A stretch of 64,000 nucleotides of DNA from QAND01 sp003150225 (lineage in GTDB: Bacteria > Bacillota > Clostridia > Christensenellales > QAND01): contig NZ_CP076563.1 of NCBI RefSeq assembly GCF_044357945.1, positions 62,001 to 126,000 of the forward strand, read 5' to 3'. The position numbers and the translations under genes were made by a program. The notes under the pieces are model-generated. The model was not told where the DNA came from. It made no database searches and saw only the letters and a program-made list of their open reading frames with translations. Below, piece by piece: positions 51,151 through 60,032 of the stretch (the first letter of the stretch is position 1; each line of letters opens with the position of its first letter).

Positions 51151-52085
51151 CGCGAAGATACCTGGCGTTGTGCTGCTGGTTGCTGTGCCTGTTTACCTTG
51201 GCCGGATGCGTTTCCCCCTTTAGGGAGGTGGATCGGGTTGGGGAATACACCCCGGAGATCGATCCTCAGGCTGGGAACCGGTCCGGGGGAACCATCACGG
51301 CGGATCTCTGGCTGCCGGTAAAATCCAGGGATTATTTTGCGGTAAAGACCTTCTCGGTTGCCGTAGCCTCAGGGGAGCGGCCTGAGATGGCGGTCTTGAA
51401 GGAACTTGGCCGCCAGCAGGAGCCGGGGGACATTCTGGTGGCCCCCATGTGGAGCTCCCTTCAGGTGCTGGAGGTTACCGATGACAACCAGACCCTTTAT
51501 GTGACCCTCAGCAAGGAATTTTTGAGCCCGCCCACCGCCGACGAGAGCCAGCGGGCCGCCATGTGCCGGGCCGCGGTATTGTCCATCTCCAATACCCTGT
51601 TGGGGATGGGGGAATACAGTCAGGTTCAGATCTTGGTGGAAATGCCATCCACGGGAAAAGTTCAGCGGCCCACCAGAGGGCAGGCGGGCTTTTTGGGCTC
51701 CGATGAAAATACCGTTCTGGGGCTTCTTACCGCCCAGCCTGAGCTGATTCTCACCCCTTGGACGGCTGCCGAAATCGCCATGCGGGCCGTAAGCAATATG
51801 GACTCCCTGGTGCTGTACGACATCCTCTATCGTTCTGGCGGCAAGATGCCCGATATCTTTGCTTTCCAGAGCGTTCTTCAGGAGATGCCGGAGAGCATAA
51901 AGGAGTATGAGATTGTGGATTACATCCAGGAAGGGGAGAGCCAGGCCACGGTATACGTGGACATCCTTTTTTTGGATGGTCAGGAGCAGGAGCGGCTGGA
52001 GACCCGGGTTCCTCTGACGTGCGTGCAGGAAAACGGCATTTGGAAGGTGGAGTACCAAACCTTTGAGAAACTGGTCATACGGTAA
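51147..52085 (+). CDS. GerMN-domain lipoprotein 1
   Basis: A 312-residue lipoprotein with lipobox LAGC near residue 20 and a GerMN-type domain (~75-165, YVTLSKEFLSPPTADES). It follows the kinase by an ATGA overlap and overlaps the next lipoprotein by 23 bases. In Actinobacteria the GerMN lipoprotein LpqB modulates the MtrAB two-component system from the same operon; a similar role is inferred. Confidence 0.8.
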   Translation: MTRRYLALCCWLLCLFTLAGCVSPFREVDRVGEYTPEIDPQAGNRSGGTITADLWLPVKSRDYFAVKTFSVAVASGERPEMAVLKELGRQQEPGDILVAPMWSSLQVLEVTDDNQTLYVTLSKEFLSPPTADESQRAAMCRAAVLSISNTLLGMGEYSQVQILVEMPSTGKVQRPTRGQAGFLGSDENTVLGLLTAQPELILTPWTAAEIAMRAVSNMDSLVLYDILYRSGGKMPDIFAFQSVLQEMPESIKEYEIVDYIQEGESQATVYVDILFLDGQEQERLETRVPLTCVQENGIWKVEYQTFEKLVIR

Positions 52086-53412
52086 AACCATAAAACGACT
52101 GGCAGGGCTGATGGGCCTTTGCTTGGCCCTTGCAGGCTGCGGGGGACAGGGGTCTTTCGCGGATCTGCCGGAGGTTATGCCCTATCCCGTCCCCCAGGGC
52201 CAGACCATGCGTGCCGATCTCTATTTCTTAGATGAGAGCGGCGCCGGTACCCTGGCGGTGGAGTCCAGGGAGGTGGATCTAAGCTATCGGGAGCAGGGAA
52301 CCTACTGGCAGGTGATCCAGGAACTGATCCTGGGACCGCAGACCGCTCTTTTGCCCGTTTGCCCAGGAAATACGGCGATCAACAGCGTCATGGTTTTTCG
52401 GGGCCTGGCGGTGGTGGATATAGGGGAGACGGATATGGATCCCGCCGCGCTGCAAATCTTTCGGCAGGCCCTTGCCGAAACCCTGTACGCAAACGCCATG
52501 GCCCAGTATACCCTCTTGACGGTGAATGGCCGCCTGCCGCAGGTGGAATATCCTCTGGAAAAGGCCGAAGGAGTCTATGCCCAGCAGGAGGTTAACCGGG
52601 TGGCCTTGGGATTCTATAAAAGCCGGACGGGGGAATGGGCCATTCTCCGGCCGGTGGAGTTGCCGGAGGACGCCGTGTCCGTTGAGGGAATGGTCACGGC
52701 GGTCAGCGGGGAAAACCGGGGAGAATACGCCATCTGTCCGGTGGGGCCCACCGCCCGGCTGGAATCCTATTCCCTGGAGGGAGGAACGGCTCGGTTGAGT
52801 CTGCGGGGAGAGAAACAGGATAAGCCCGATGAACTGGGGGTTGCCTGCTTGGCCCTTTGCCTTTTTTACGGCCCCGATTCCTCGGAGATGGAGCGCGTAG
52901 AGCTTACATACAATGGGGAAGAGCTTTCCTATCGAGGGAAGACTTCCTTGATTCGGGAGGACGTATACAGCCTTCGCGGGGCGGAGAAGATCCTGTATTT
53001 TGCCGATGACGAGGGGGAAAGCCTGATTCCCGTCAGACGGACTGTGCCCATCCAGCGGCCCCTGGATGAATTCTGGATCATACGGCAGATTCTAGCCGGT
53101 CCCCTGGAAGGGGAGGACGCGGACGCCCGGCCCCTTATTGCGGATACCCGTTTGACCAGCTCCTTTTTGGGTGGACGGCTCAGCGGCAATTTAGCGGTAC
53201 TGGACTTTGATAGAAGTTTTTATTCCTATGCCGAGACCCTATCCGATGGGGAAACACGGCTTTTGATCTATGCGTTGGTAAACTCCCTAACGGAGGAGGG
53301 CAACATCGAGCAGGTGCTGTTTCTCCGAAATGGGGAAAATATACAGAAGCTGGGTAGCATTTTCTTGTATCAGCCCCTTTTACGAAATCCGGGAATGATT
53401 TCCGGAGGCTGA
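52063..53412 (+). CDS. GerMN-domain lipoprotein 2
   Basis: A 449-residue lipoprotein: lipobox LALAGCGG near residue 24, then two GerMN-like modules (~45-165, ~315-430; second has LAVLDFDRSFYSYAETLSDGE). The TTG at 52063 follows GGTGGAG by ten bases and is the only start that keeps the signal peptide. Same operon as the two-component system. Confidence 0.82.
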   Translation: MRNWSYGKTIKRLAGLMGLCLALAGCGGQGSFADLPEVMPYPVPQGQTMRADLYFLDESGAGTLAVESREVDLSYREQGTYWQVIQELILGPQTALLPVCPGNTAINSVMVFRGLAVVDIGETDMDPAALQIFRQALAETLYANAMAQYTLLTVNGRLPQVEYPLEKAEGVYAQQEVNRVALGFYKSRTGEWAILRPVELPEDAVSVEGMVTAVSGENRGEYAICPVGPTARLESYSLEGGTARLSLRGEKQDKPDELGVACLALCLFYGPDSSEMERVELTYNGEELSYRGKTSLIREDVYSLRGAEKILYFADDEGESLIPVRRTVPIQRPLDEFWIIRQILAGPLEGEDADARPLIADTRLTSSFLGGRLSGNLAVLDFDRSFYSYAETLSDGETRLLIYALVNSLTEEGNIEQVLFLRNGENIQKLGSIFLYQPLLRNPGMISGG

Positions 53413-53437
53413 CCAGATTCTTGTTAGGAGGAAAACC

Positions 53438-54007
53438 GTGGATTTTAGTTTATTACGGAGTGCGTTCCATGGAGGATTTTCTGCAAAGGGCCAAACCGTT
53501 GTCCGTGCGGCCCTATTCCTGCTCTTGGGCGTGATGCTGGCCCTATGGCCCGGCATCGCCGTGGGGCAAACCCTAGCCATTACCCTTGGAAACGTGGTGC
53601 TGTATCTATGTATCTATACCCTGCCCATGGGCTGGGGCGCTGTTTCCGTTTGCGGCGCCGGCTGTATTGCATGGTTGATCCAGGGGAAGGGACTTCTAGC
53701 CGTTGCTGTCGTGGTGGTGCGCCTCATGGCGTTTATGGGGGGAAAGGCGCTGTTTGTCTGCTCCACCAGCCAGGGAGCCAATCGCCTGGTGATCCCCGCC
53801 ATCTGGTGCGGCGTGGCACTGCTGGCAGGGCATTTTTGCTATGACTCCGCCTTTTATGGCGTTTTGACGGGGGCCTTGAATCTGCCCTTCCGGCTGGTGG
53901 AATGGATTGTTTGTGCCGCTCTGGGGGTTCTCCTTGTGGCCTTCTTGGAGAGCCGAGGGGAGAGTACGTCCTCCGGGCTGTTGTCCCTTTTGGGGTTCCG
54001 GTCATGA
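53438..54007 (+). CDS. Multi-pass membrane protein, possibly ECF S-component-like
   Basis: A 189-residue hydrophobic protein with five to six helices and no soluble domain. GTG 53438 follows TTAGGAGG by six bases. The QGANRLVIPAIWCGVALLAG segment and size recall substrate-binding S components of ECF transporters, but no diagnostic motif is seen. It overlaps the MBL gene downstream by ATGA. Confidence 0.6.
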   Translation: MDFSLLRSAFHGGFSAKGQTVVRAALFLLLGVMLALWPGIAVGQTLAITLGNVVLYLCIYTLPMGWGAVSVCGAGCIAWLIQGKGLLAVAVVVVRLMAFMGGKALFVCSTSQGANRLVIPAIWCGVALLAGHFCYDSAFYGVLTGALNLPFRLVEWIVCAALGVLLVAFLESRGESTSSGLLSLLGFRS

Positions 54008-54717
54008 AACTCCATATCATCGGGAAGTATGGCCCCTATCCCAAAAGGGGGAAGGGAACCTCCAGCTATCTGGTGGAGGCGGAGGGCAAAAGGATTTTAC
54101 TGGACTGCGGCGCTGGCGCAGCGTCCTTTCTGGGGGAGGAAGCCGCCGGGCTGGACTGCGTCGTTTTAAGCCACCTGCATCCCGATCACATCTGTGATTT
54201 GCTTCTGTTGGATCAGGCCATCCGCATGCAGGCGCCTGGGCGGAGGGTGGATCTGTATTTGCCCCAGGTAGCCGGATCAGTTCATGGGCTGCTGCGGTCC
54301 TTGGAGGGATTTTCTCCCATCCCGGTGGAGGGGGAGTGCAGCTTTGATCGGAAGGAGCTGGTCCTCCGTTTCTGGCCTTTGACCCATCCCGTTCCAAGTT
54401 ATGGAGTGTCACTGGAAGCGGGGGGACGCCGATTGGCCTATACCGGGGATACCACTTTGGATTCCCGCATAGTCAAACTATTGGCTGGGGCGGATGCCGC
54501 TCTGATGGACGCCGCTTTTACCAGGGAGACCCTTCCTCCGAACCCCGCCCATCTATGGGCGGAGCAGTGTGGCCGCTATGCCCGGGAGGCGGGGGTAGGA
54601 AGGCTCCTTTTGAGCCACATTCATCCCTTGGCCGATGAAGCCGTAGTGGAGGCTGAGGCGGCGGAAGCCTTCCCCGGGGCCCAGGTGGTGCGGGAAGGGG
54701 CCTGTTATACCATCTAG
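54004..54717 (+). CDS. MBL-fold metallo-hydrolase, RNase Z-like subgroup
   Basis: A 237-residue metallo-beta-lactamase protein: LLDCGAGAASFL, zinc motif SHLHPDHICDL near residue 55, YTGDTTLD near 140 and a late SHIHPLAD histidine. ATG 54004 overlaps the upstream stop. The next gene (9 bp on) is a ComEC that lacks its own MBL domain, so a functional partnership is conceivable, though this protein is of a different MBL subgroup. Confidence 0.82.
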   Translation: MKLHIIGKYGPYPKRGKGTSSYLVEAEGKRILLDCGAGAASFLGEEAAGLDCVVLSHLHPDHICDLLLLDQAIRMQAPGRRVDLYLPQVAGSVHGLLRSLEGFSPIPVEGECSFDRKELVLRFWPLTHPVPSYGVSLEAGGRRLAYTGDTTLDSRIVKLLAGADAALMDAAFTRETLPPNPAHLWAEQCGRYAREAGVGRLLLSHIHPLADEAVVEAEAAEAFPGAQVVREGACYTI

Positions 54718-54725
54718 GAGGGGCT

Positions 54726-56222
54726 ATGGGGCTGTTTCATAACCGGGCTTTGGTGGGGTATACCGTAGCCTTTTTGGCCGGCATTGTGGCGGCGCGGTAC
54801 ATGGCGCCGCCGGCTTTTTTATACCCTGCGGCCCTAGTTGCCCTGGTCTTTTTGCTGTTGGTCGTGTGGAAGAAAGCCCGGGGTTTTCTGGTGCTCATCG
54901 CCCTGCTGGCCGCTATGGCCGGATTTATGCGGGCCTATCCCGCCATCTATCCCAACTACGTTTATCGGGACAATGCGACGGTGGTTTCGGTGGCGGGAAC
55001 CGTCCGGGAGGTTTGGAAGGAGGAAACTAGCCGGTCGGTGGTGCGCCTGGAGGATGCGGCTTTGTTATCCAACGGCCGGGAGCTGGAGTTGGGAGTCCAG
55101 GTATCCCTTCCTAAAAGCGGTGTTTCGCCGGGAGATCGGGTGGAGGTCAGCGGAAAATTGCGCATTCCTGAAAGGGAGGAGCAGAGGATCTCCCTTTTGG
55201 AGGAGGGCGTGGGATATCTTATGGATGCCCGGGAAGAGGGCCTGCGGGTGATCCCGCATGAGGGGATGCCCTTTCAGTACTGGCCCCAGTATGCCGCCGG
55301 ATGGGTGCGGGGCGTCATCCAGGAGCTGTTTCCCGAGACCCATGGAACCGTTACCGGCATCCTCTTAGGGGATAAGAGCCGTATGGAATCCCAGGTGCTG
55401 GAGGAGTTTCGTGGGGTGGGCATCGGCCATGTGTTGGCGGTATCCGGCCTTCATGTGGGGTTTCTCACCGGCCTTCTGATGCTGATTTGCCGCTTGATAC
55501 GGCTTCGGGGGCTGGGCCGGTTTTTGGTGGTATCCCTTTGCCTATGGGCCTATTGTTTTCTGACGGGGCTGCCGCCCTCTTCCATGCGCGCAACCATTAT
55601 GGCAAACTGTCTGCTTTTGGCGGGGGCTTTGGGCAAGCAGTACGATCTGTTTACCAGCTTGGCTCTATCGGCCCTGGTGGTAACGGGGCTGAACCCCTTG
55701 GAGCTGTTCGACGTGGGATTTTTGATGTCCTATGGAGCTGTATTGGGTATCGGTGCCCTATCGGGAGCGCTGTACCGGAGGCTTTACAGGCTGCCTAAAT
55801 CTTTGGCCGGCAGTATCTCCGTCTCCCTGGGCGCTCAGGCGGGGGTTCTGCCCGTATCCCTCTATGTGTTTCAGAACTGGTACGTGTTTTCCTTAATCAG
55901 CAACCTCTTGGCGGTACCGGTGGCAGGAACGGCCACCACGCTTGCATTTTTATCCTGTATGATACATCCGGTGCTGCCCTTTCTTGCCCGGCCCATTGCC
56001 TTTCTTTCCGAGGGGCTTATAATGGTGATGGAAGCCATTGCCCGTTTTCTGACGGCCTATTTGCCCGGCACTGTGAACTTGGAGGGGCTAACTCTCTGGG
56101 GCGTAGGATGCCTTTATGCCATGCTGCTGTGCATCTCTCCCTGGTTCGGGGGAAGCCGGCGTCTAAAGGGGTGGGTGCTGTTGGCTTTGGCCCTGGGCTT
56201 TCTTGCCTCTATCCTGTTTTAG
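54726..56222 (+). CDS. comEC: ComEC/Rec2-family DNA-uptake channel, short form
   Basis: A 498-residue membrane protein with N-terminal DUF4131 region (~25-185) and the Competence domain (~195-480): LLGDKSRMESQVLEEFRGVG, VLAVSGLHVGFLTGL, LPPSSMRATIM. Typical ComEC is about 250 residues longer and ends in an MBL nuclease-like domain; here the frame stops after the last helices. AGGAGGGGCT precedes the ATG. Followed at 11 bp by holA, the usual neighbour. Confidence 0.9.
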   Translation: MGLFHNRALVGYTVAFLAGIVAARYMAPPAFLYPAALVALVFLLLVVWKKARGFLVLIALLAAMAGFMRAYPAIYPNYVYRDNATVVSVAGTVREVWKEETSRSVVRLEDAALLSNGRELELGVQVSLPKSGVSPGDRVEVSGKLRIPEREEQRISLLEEGVGYLMDAREEGLRVIPHEGMPFQYWPQYAAGWVRGVIQELFPETHGTVTGILLGDKSRMESQVLEEFRGVGIGHVLAVSGLHVGFLTGLLMLICRLIRLRGLGRFLVVSLCLWAYCFLTGLPPSSMRATIMANCLLLAGALGKQYDLFTSLALSALVVTGLNPLELFDVGFLMSYGAVLGIGALSGALYRRLYRLPKSLAGSISVSLGAQAGVLPVSLYVFQNWYVFSLISNLLAVPVAGTATTLAFLSCMIHPVLPFLARPIAFLSEGLIMVMEAIARFLTAYLPGTVNLEGLTLWGVGCLYAMLLCISPWFGGSRRLKGWVLLALALGFLASILF

Positions 56223-56233
56223 GGAGGGAATCT

Positions 56234-57226
56234 ATGGATTATCTCGCGTTAAATGACGCTATCAAAAAGGGGGAGCTGGGCAACCTCTATTTGTTTCAGG
56301 GGGAGGAGAACTTCACCAAGGAACGATCCCTTCGCCGGATTATGGAGCTATGGAAGGACCAGCTTCCGGAGATCAACCTATCGGTATACCAGGATACCGC
56401 TGGGGAAGACGAGCTGGTAGCGGCTATAAACGCCCTCCCCATGATGGCGGACCGCCGGCTGGTGGTGGTGAAGGATTGTCCGGCGCTCCAATCACGGGGC
56501 GGGGATATGCCGCAGCTGCTGGAAACCGTCAAGGACCTGCCGGAAACCACCATGGCGATCTTTTTCATGCGGGGCAAAGCCGATGGCAAGCGAAGCCTAA
56601 CGAAGGCCCTTAAGCCTTACGCGGTGGAATTTCCACGGCTGGGGGAGAAGGAGATGCTGCAATACCTCCGGGTGGATGCCCGGCGCAGGGGCCTTGCCTG
56701 GGACGGAGGTGCTGCGGAGCGGTTGATCTTTCAGGTAGGAGACGACATGGCCTGCGTGGCCCTGGAGGCGGAAAAGCTGTATGCCGCGGTCCAAGAAGGG
56801 CGAATTACCCAGGAGGATGTGGAGCGGTACGGTACTCGGAATATTACCGCCAATGTTTTTCAGATGATGGATCAGGTGCTGCGGGGCCGAATGGGGGAAG
56901 CTATGGTACGATTGGAGGAGGTTCTTTCCGAAGGGGAGCAGCCGGTGATGCTCCTGGGAGGCATTGCGTACCGAATCCGGGGTCTCATGGTGGCAAAAGC
57001 TGCTGAACTCGGCCGGATGACCCAGGGGGAAGCCATCAAGAAGCTTCGGGGTTCCCGTTACTTTTTTCAAAATGCTTCTCGGGAAGCAAAAAAATATAGT
57101 GAAGCGCAAATCTGCCAAGCCATGATGGCGGTAACCGAGGCGGAATTTGCCATTAAATCCGGCCGGATGCGGGACAAGGCGGCGGTGGTTTCCGCCATCT
57201 TTTCGGGATTCGGCGTCAGGGGGTAG
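56234..57226 (+). CDS. holA: DNA polymerase III delta subunit
   Basis: A 330-residue clamp-loader subunit. NLYLFQGEENFTKERSLRRI at the N-terminus and ADRRLVVVKDCP are typical; the C-terminal collar domain includes PVMLLGGIAYRIRGLMVA. It opens the sliding clamp. The ATG at 56234 follows AGGGAGG. The comEC-holA order is conserved in Firmicutes. Confidence 0.94.
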   Translation: MDYLALNDAIKKGELGNLYLFQGEENFTKERSLRRIMELWKDQLPEINLSVYQDTAGEDELVAAINALPMMADRRLVVVKDCPALQSRGGDMPQLLETVKDLPETTMAIFFMRGKADGKRSLTKALKPYAVEFPRLGEKEMLQYLRVDARRRGLAWDGGAAERLIFQVGDDMACVALEAEKLYAAVQEGRITQEDVERYGTRNITANVFQMMDQVLRGRMGEAMVRLEEVLSEGEQPVMLLGGIAYRIRGLMVAKAAELGRMTQGEAIKKLRGSRYFFQNASREAKKYSEAQICQAMMAVTEAEFAIKSGRMRDKAAVVSAIFSGFGVRG

Positions 57227-57232
57227 AGAAAG

Positions 57233-57814
57233 ATGAAGACGAAAAAACTAACCCAAGCCGGAGTGTTGACGGCCGTAACCCTTGTTCTAGGGTTGACGCC
57301 TCTGGGCATCATCCCCATCCCTCCGGCCAACGTGACCATTATGCATCTGCCGGTGATCATTGGCACCCTGACCTGCGGGTTGGGGGTGGGGCTGGTGCTG
57401 GGCGGAGTATTTGGCCTATCCAGCGTCTACGCCGCCTTTACCCGGCCATCCGCTCTGGTGGCGCCCATTCTGGCTCAAAGCCCCGTTCTGGTGGTGGTCA
57501 TGTCCCTGGGAGCCCGCTTGCTGGTTCCTCTTTTGACCCATCTGGTCTATCGAGCCATAACCCAGGGCGAAATCCGCCGCCAGCGAACCGGCGTGCTGGT
57601 GGCGTCCGTATGCGGCTCTCTTACCAATACCGTCTTCTATTTGGGCCTAATGCTGCTGTTCTATACCTTATTGGGCCTTAACGCTGGGGTGGTGCTGGGG
57701 GTGATCGCCGGCGCTGGCGCGCTCAACGGTTCCTGCGAGGCGGTGGCCGCCGCTCTGCTGTGTACGCCCATTGTGCTGGGGGTGCGGAGAGCTTTTGGAG
57801 ATATCAGGGGATAG
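57233..57814 (+). CDS. ECF transporter S component
   Basis: A 193-residue membrane protein with six helices. KKLTQAGVLTAVTLVLGLTP, the NVTIMHLPVIIGTL motif and PRPSALVAPILAQSP-like TRPSALVAP are typical of ECF S components of the pantothenate/vitamin group. It binds a vitamin and needs a shared EcfAT module that is not in the window. Substrate unproven. Confidence 0.85.
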   Translation: MKTKKLTQAGVLTAVTLVLGLTPLGIIPIPPANVTIMHLPVIIGTLTCGLGVGLVLGGVFGLSSVYAAFTRPSALVAPILAQSPVLVVVMSLGARLLVPLLTHLVYRAITQGEIRRQRTGVLVASVCGSLTNTVFYLGLMLLFYTLLGLNAGVVLGVIAGAGALNGSCEAVAAALLCTPIVLGVRRAFGDIRG

Positions 57815-57828
57815 GGAAGGGGGTCCTC

Positions 57829-58443
57829 ATGAAGTTGGACGGGAGAGCGTCCCCAATGAAGATGGAGAATACGCCGGAACTGACCACCGAGCGCTTGCTC
57901 CTGCGGCGGTTTCGTCCGGGAGACGAGGAGGATCTGTTCGCCATTTACCGGGACTGGGAGGTAAACCGGTTCCTGCCCTGGTTTCCCTTCGAGACCCTAT
58001 CCCAGGCGGAGGAACAGCTTGCCAAGGAACTGGCCTTTTACCGGAACCCCGCGGGCTACCGCTATGCCATCTGTCTGAAAGAGGAGGATCACCCCATCGG
58101 CTATCTGAAGGTGGATGAGGGAGAGAGCCATGACTTTGGCTATGGCCTGCGGAAGGAATACTGGAACCAGGGGATTGTTACCGAGGCTGGGCAGGCACTG
58201 CTTTTGCGGCTAAAGGAGGCCGGGTATCGCTATATCACCGCTACCCATGACCGGGAGAACCCCGCCAGTGGACGGGTGATGCAGAAGCTTGGCATGGGCT
58301 ACCGTTATTCCTACCTGGAACAGTGGATGCCCAAGGACATCCCGGTGACCTTTCGGATGTATCAGCTCAATTTTGATGGATCGGACTGGACCTATCTGGA
58401 ATATTGGAACCGCTACGAACCGCATTTTATCGAGACGATTTAA
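57829..58443 (+). CDS. GNAT-family acetyltransferase (RimJ/RimL-like)
   Basis: A 204-residue enzyme. LTTERLLLRRFRPGDEEDLF is the RimJ/L-type opening; FGYGLRKEYWNQGIVTEA and HDRENPASGRVMQKLGM are CoA and closing motifs. The ATG at 57829 follows AAGGGGG. Acts on protein N-termini or small amines; target unknown. Confidence 0.88.
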   Translation: MKLDGRASPMKMENTPELTTERLLLRRFRPGDEEDLFAIYRDWEVNRFLPWFPFETLSQAEEQLAKELAFYRNPAGYRYAICLKEEDHPIGYLKVDEGESHDFGYGLRKEYWNQGIVTEAGQALLLRLKEAGYRYITATHDRENPASGRVMQKLGMGYRYSYLEQWMPKDIPVTFRMYQLNFDGSDWTYLEYWNRYEPHFIETI

Positions 58444-58448
58444 GCTAG

Positions 58449-58476
58449 AAAAACGCTCCCATTAGGGAGCGTTTTT
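58449..58476 (+). terminator. Intrinsic terminator after the acetyltransferase gene
   Basis: AAAAACGCTCCC-ATTA-GGGAGCGTTTTT. Confidence 0.88.
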
Positions 58477-58481
58477 GGTAC

Positions 58482-58506
58482 AAAAAAAGGCCTAAAAAGG
58501 CCTTTT
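58482..58506 (-). terminator. Intrinsic terminator of rpsT
   Basis: On the minus strand AAAAGGCC-TTTTTA-GGCCTTTT followed by further T residues, just after the rpsT stop. Confidence 0.8.
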
Positions 58507-58517
58507 AAGTTCTTTCG

Positions 58518-58781
58518 TTAGTTGATGGAAGCCAGCGTACGGGTCAACTGAGCCTTTTTACGGTCGGACGCATTCTTATGGATTACGCCTTTGGAAGCGG
58601 CCTTATCCACCATGCTAACGGCTTCCCGATAGCTGACAACGGCCTCATCCTTGGAACCGGCGGCAACAGCGGCTTCAAACTTCTTAACGCTGCTCTTCAT
58701 CCGGGACTTGATGATGCGGTTATGCATGTTCTTCTTCTCGCTGACCAGAACCCTCTTCTTAGCGGATTTGATATTGGGCAT
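58518..58781 (-). CDS. rpsT: 30S ribosomal protein S20
   Basis: An 87-residue lysine-rich protein beginning MPNIKSAKKRVLVSEKK, with VIHKNASDRKKAQLTRTL near the end. The ATG at 58781 follows GGAGGTGAATCCA; an in-frame ATG ten codons upstream is not the S20 start. Monocistronic with its own promoter. It lies between holA-side genes and gpr, a standard Firmicute arrangement. Confidence 0.97.
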   Translation of the reverse strand: MPNIKSAKKRVLVSEKKNMHNRIIKSRMKSSVKKFEAAVAAGSKDEAVVSYREAVSMVDKAASKGVIHKNASDRKKAQLTRTLASIN

Positions 58782-58816
58782 TGGATTCACCTCCCATGGC
58801 GTAATGGACAACGGTT

Positions 58817-58845
58817 ATTCTAGCACAGCCCCCGGTTATTTGCAA
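58817..58845 (-). promoter_or_regulatory. rpsT promoter
   Basis: On the minus strand TTGCAA (58840-58845), 17-bp spacer ending TGC, TAGAAT (58817-58822); extended -10. Confidence 0.7.
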
Positions 58846-59034
58846 TAAAAACCTATTTTACCAGGGTATATCTTTTGTTTTGGGGCACAATCTATGAAAA
58901 ACAAAAGCGCTTATGGGCAAAAAATCGCGGTGGGTTATCCCGGGAAGCCTGTTTATCCGGGGATGGGGAACCAGTGCGATTATGGAAGAGGAGTGCGAAA
59001 TGGGGGCGGGCAGCGCCCGCCGGGGAGGTATGCA

Positions 59035-59961
59035 ATGAACTTTTTCCGAACGGATATGGCGGTGGAATCGGCCCAGGCGGTTGGTCGGAGCGTCAGAGGA
59101 CTCCAGGTGGAGGAACGGACCGAGGGCGAGGGCATCAAGGTGACGGTGGTGGACGTAACCGACGCCTATGGGGAAAAGATGGTGAACAAGCCCATGGGCC
59201 GATATGTAACCATCGACGTACCGGATATGGCATTGGGGGATATCCCCACCAATAAGGAGGCTGCGCGCATCTTTGCCCAGGAGCTGGAAAAACTTCTTCA
59301 GGTGGGCGGAGAGGATGCCCCCTATCTCGTTGTAGGAGTGGGAAATCGGTCGGTGACCGCCGACAGCGTTGGTCCGCTGGCGGCTGAGGGCATCATCGTT
59401 ACCCGGCATATGTTTGGAGAACTCCGGGAATTTCTTCCGCCCAAAGCCAGAAGCGCCTGTGCCATTGCGCCCGGCGTTCTAGGGGAGACCGGTTTGGAGA
59501 CGGGAGAAGTGATCAAGTCTTTGGTGGAGGAGATCAAGCCTCGGGCGGTCATCGCCATCGACAGCTTGGCGGCCCAGAAACCCCAGCGGATTGCCGCTTC
59601 CATCCAGGTGGCCAACACCGGCATTTCCCCAGGCAGCGGCCTGGGCAATAACCGGCCCCGGCTGGACAAGGCCTATTTGGGGGTGCCTGTTATCGCCGTG
59701 GGGGTGCCTATGGTGGTGTACGCCAGCTCCATCGCCTATGAAGCATCCTCCAGCGCGCTAGAGGACGCGGATGTGCCTGAACGGGTTAAGGAACGGCTGG
59801 TGGAGATGCTCAATACCTCCTGCGGGGATCTGGTGGTAACGCCCAAGGATGTGGACGCCATTGCGGATAACTGCGCGGCCATCCTTTCCTCGGGGATCAA
59901 TATGGCGATCCACGATTTAAGCTATGATGAGGCGGCGGAGTACCAGCTCAGCCTTTCATAA
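59035..59961 (+). CDS. gpr: Germination protease (GPR), A25 family
   Basis: A 308-residue protease that degrades small acid-soluble spore proteins at germination. FRTDMAVES near the start matches the pro-sequence processing region; VVGVGNRSVTADSVGP and AIDSLAAQK are family signatures. The ATG at 59035 follows GGGGAGG by six bases; an in-frame frame extends upstream to 58894 but that part does not resemble GPR. It precedes spoIIP, as in other spore formers. Presence marks the organism as a spore former. Confidence 0.95.
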   Translation: MNFFRTDMAVESAQAVGRSVRGLQVEERTEGEGIKVTVVDVTDAYGEKMVNKPMGRYVTIDVPDMALGDIPTNKEAARIFAQELEKLLQVGGEDAPYLVVGVGNRSVTADSVGPLAAEGIIVTRHMFGELREFLPPKARSACAIAPGVLGETGLETGEVIKSLVEEIKPRAVIAIDSLAAQKPQRIAASIQVANTGISPGSGLGNNRPRLDKAYLGVPVIAVGVPMVVYASSIAYEASSSALEDADVPERVKERLVEMLNTSCGDLVVTPKDVDAIADNCAAILSSGINMAIHDLSYDEAAEYQLSLS

Positions 59962-60032
59962 ATATGACAACTTCTTCATATGCATAGGAAAGCCCGCTGT
60001 GTTGCGAGGCATCCCACTGGGGAGTTTCCGAG

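Noticed and set aside
58866..58894. Possible sigma-G promoter before gpr
   Set aside because: GTATA and CACAATCTA are suggestive, but the spacing is about 15 instead of 17-18.
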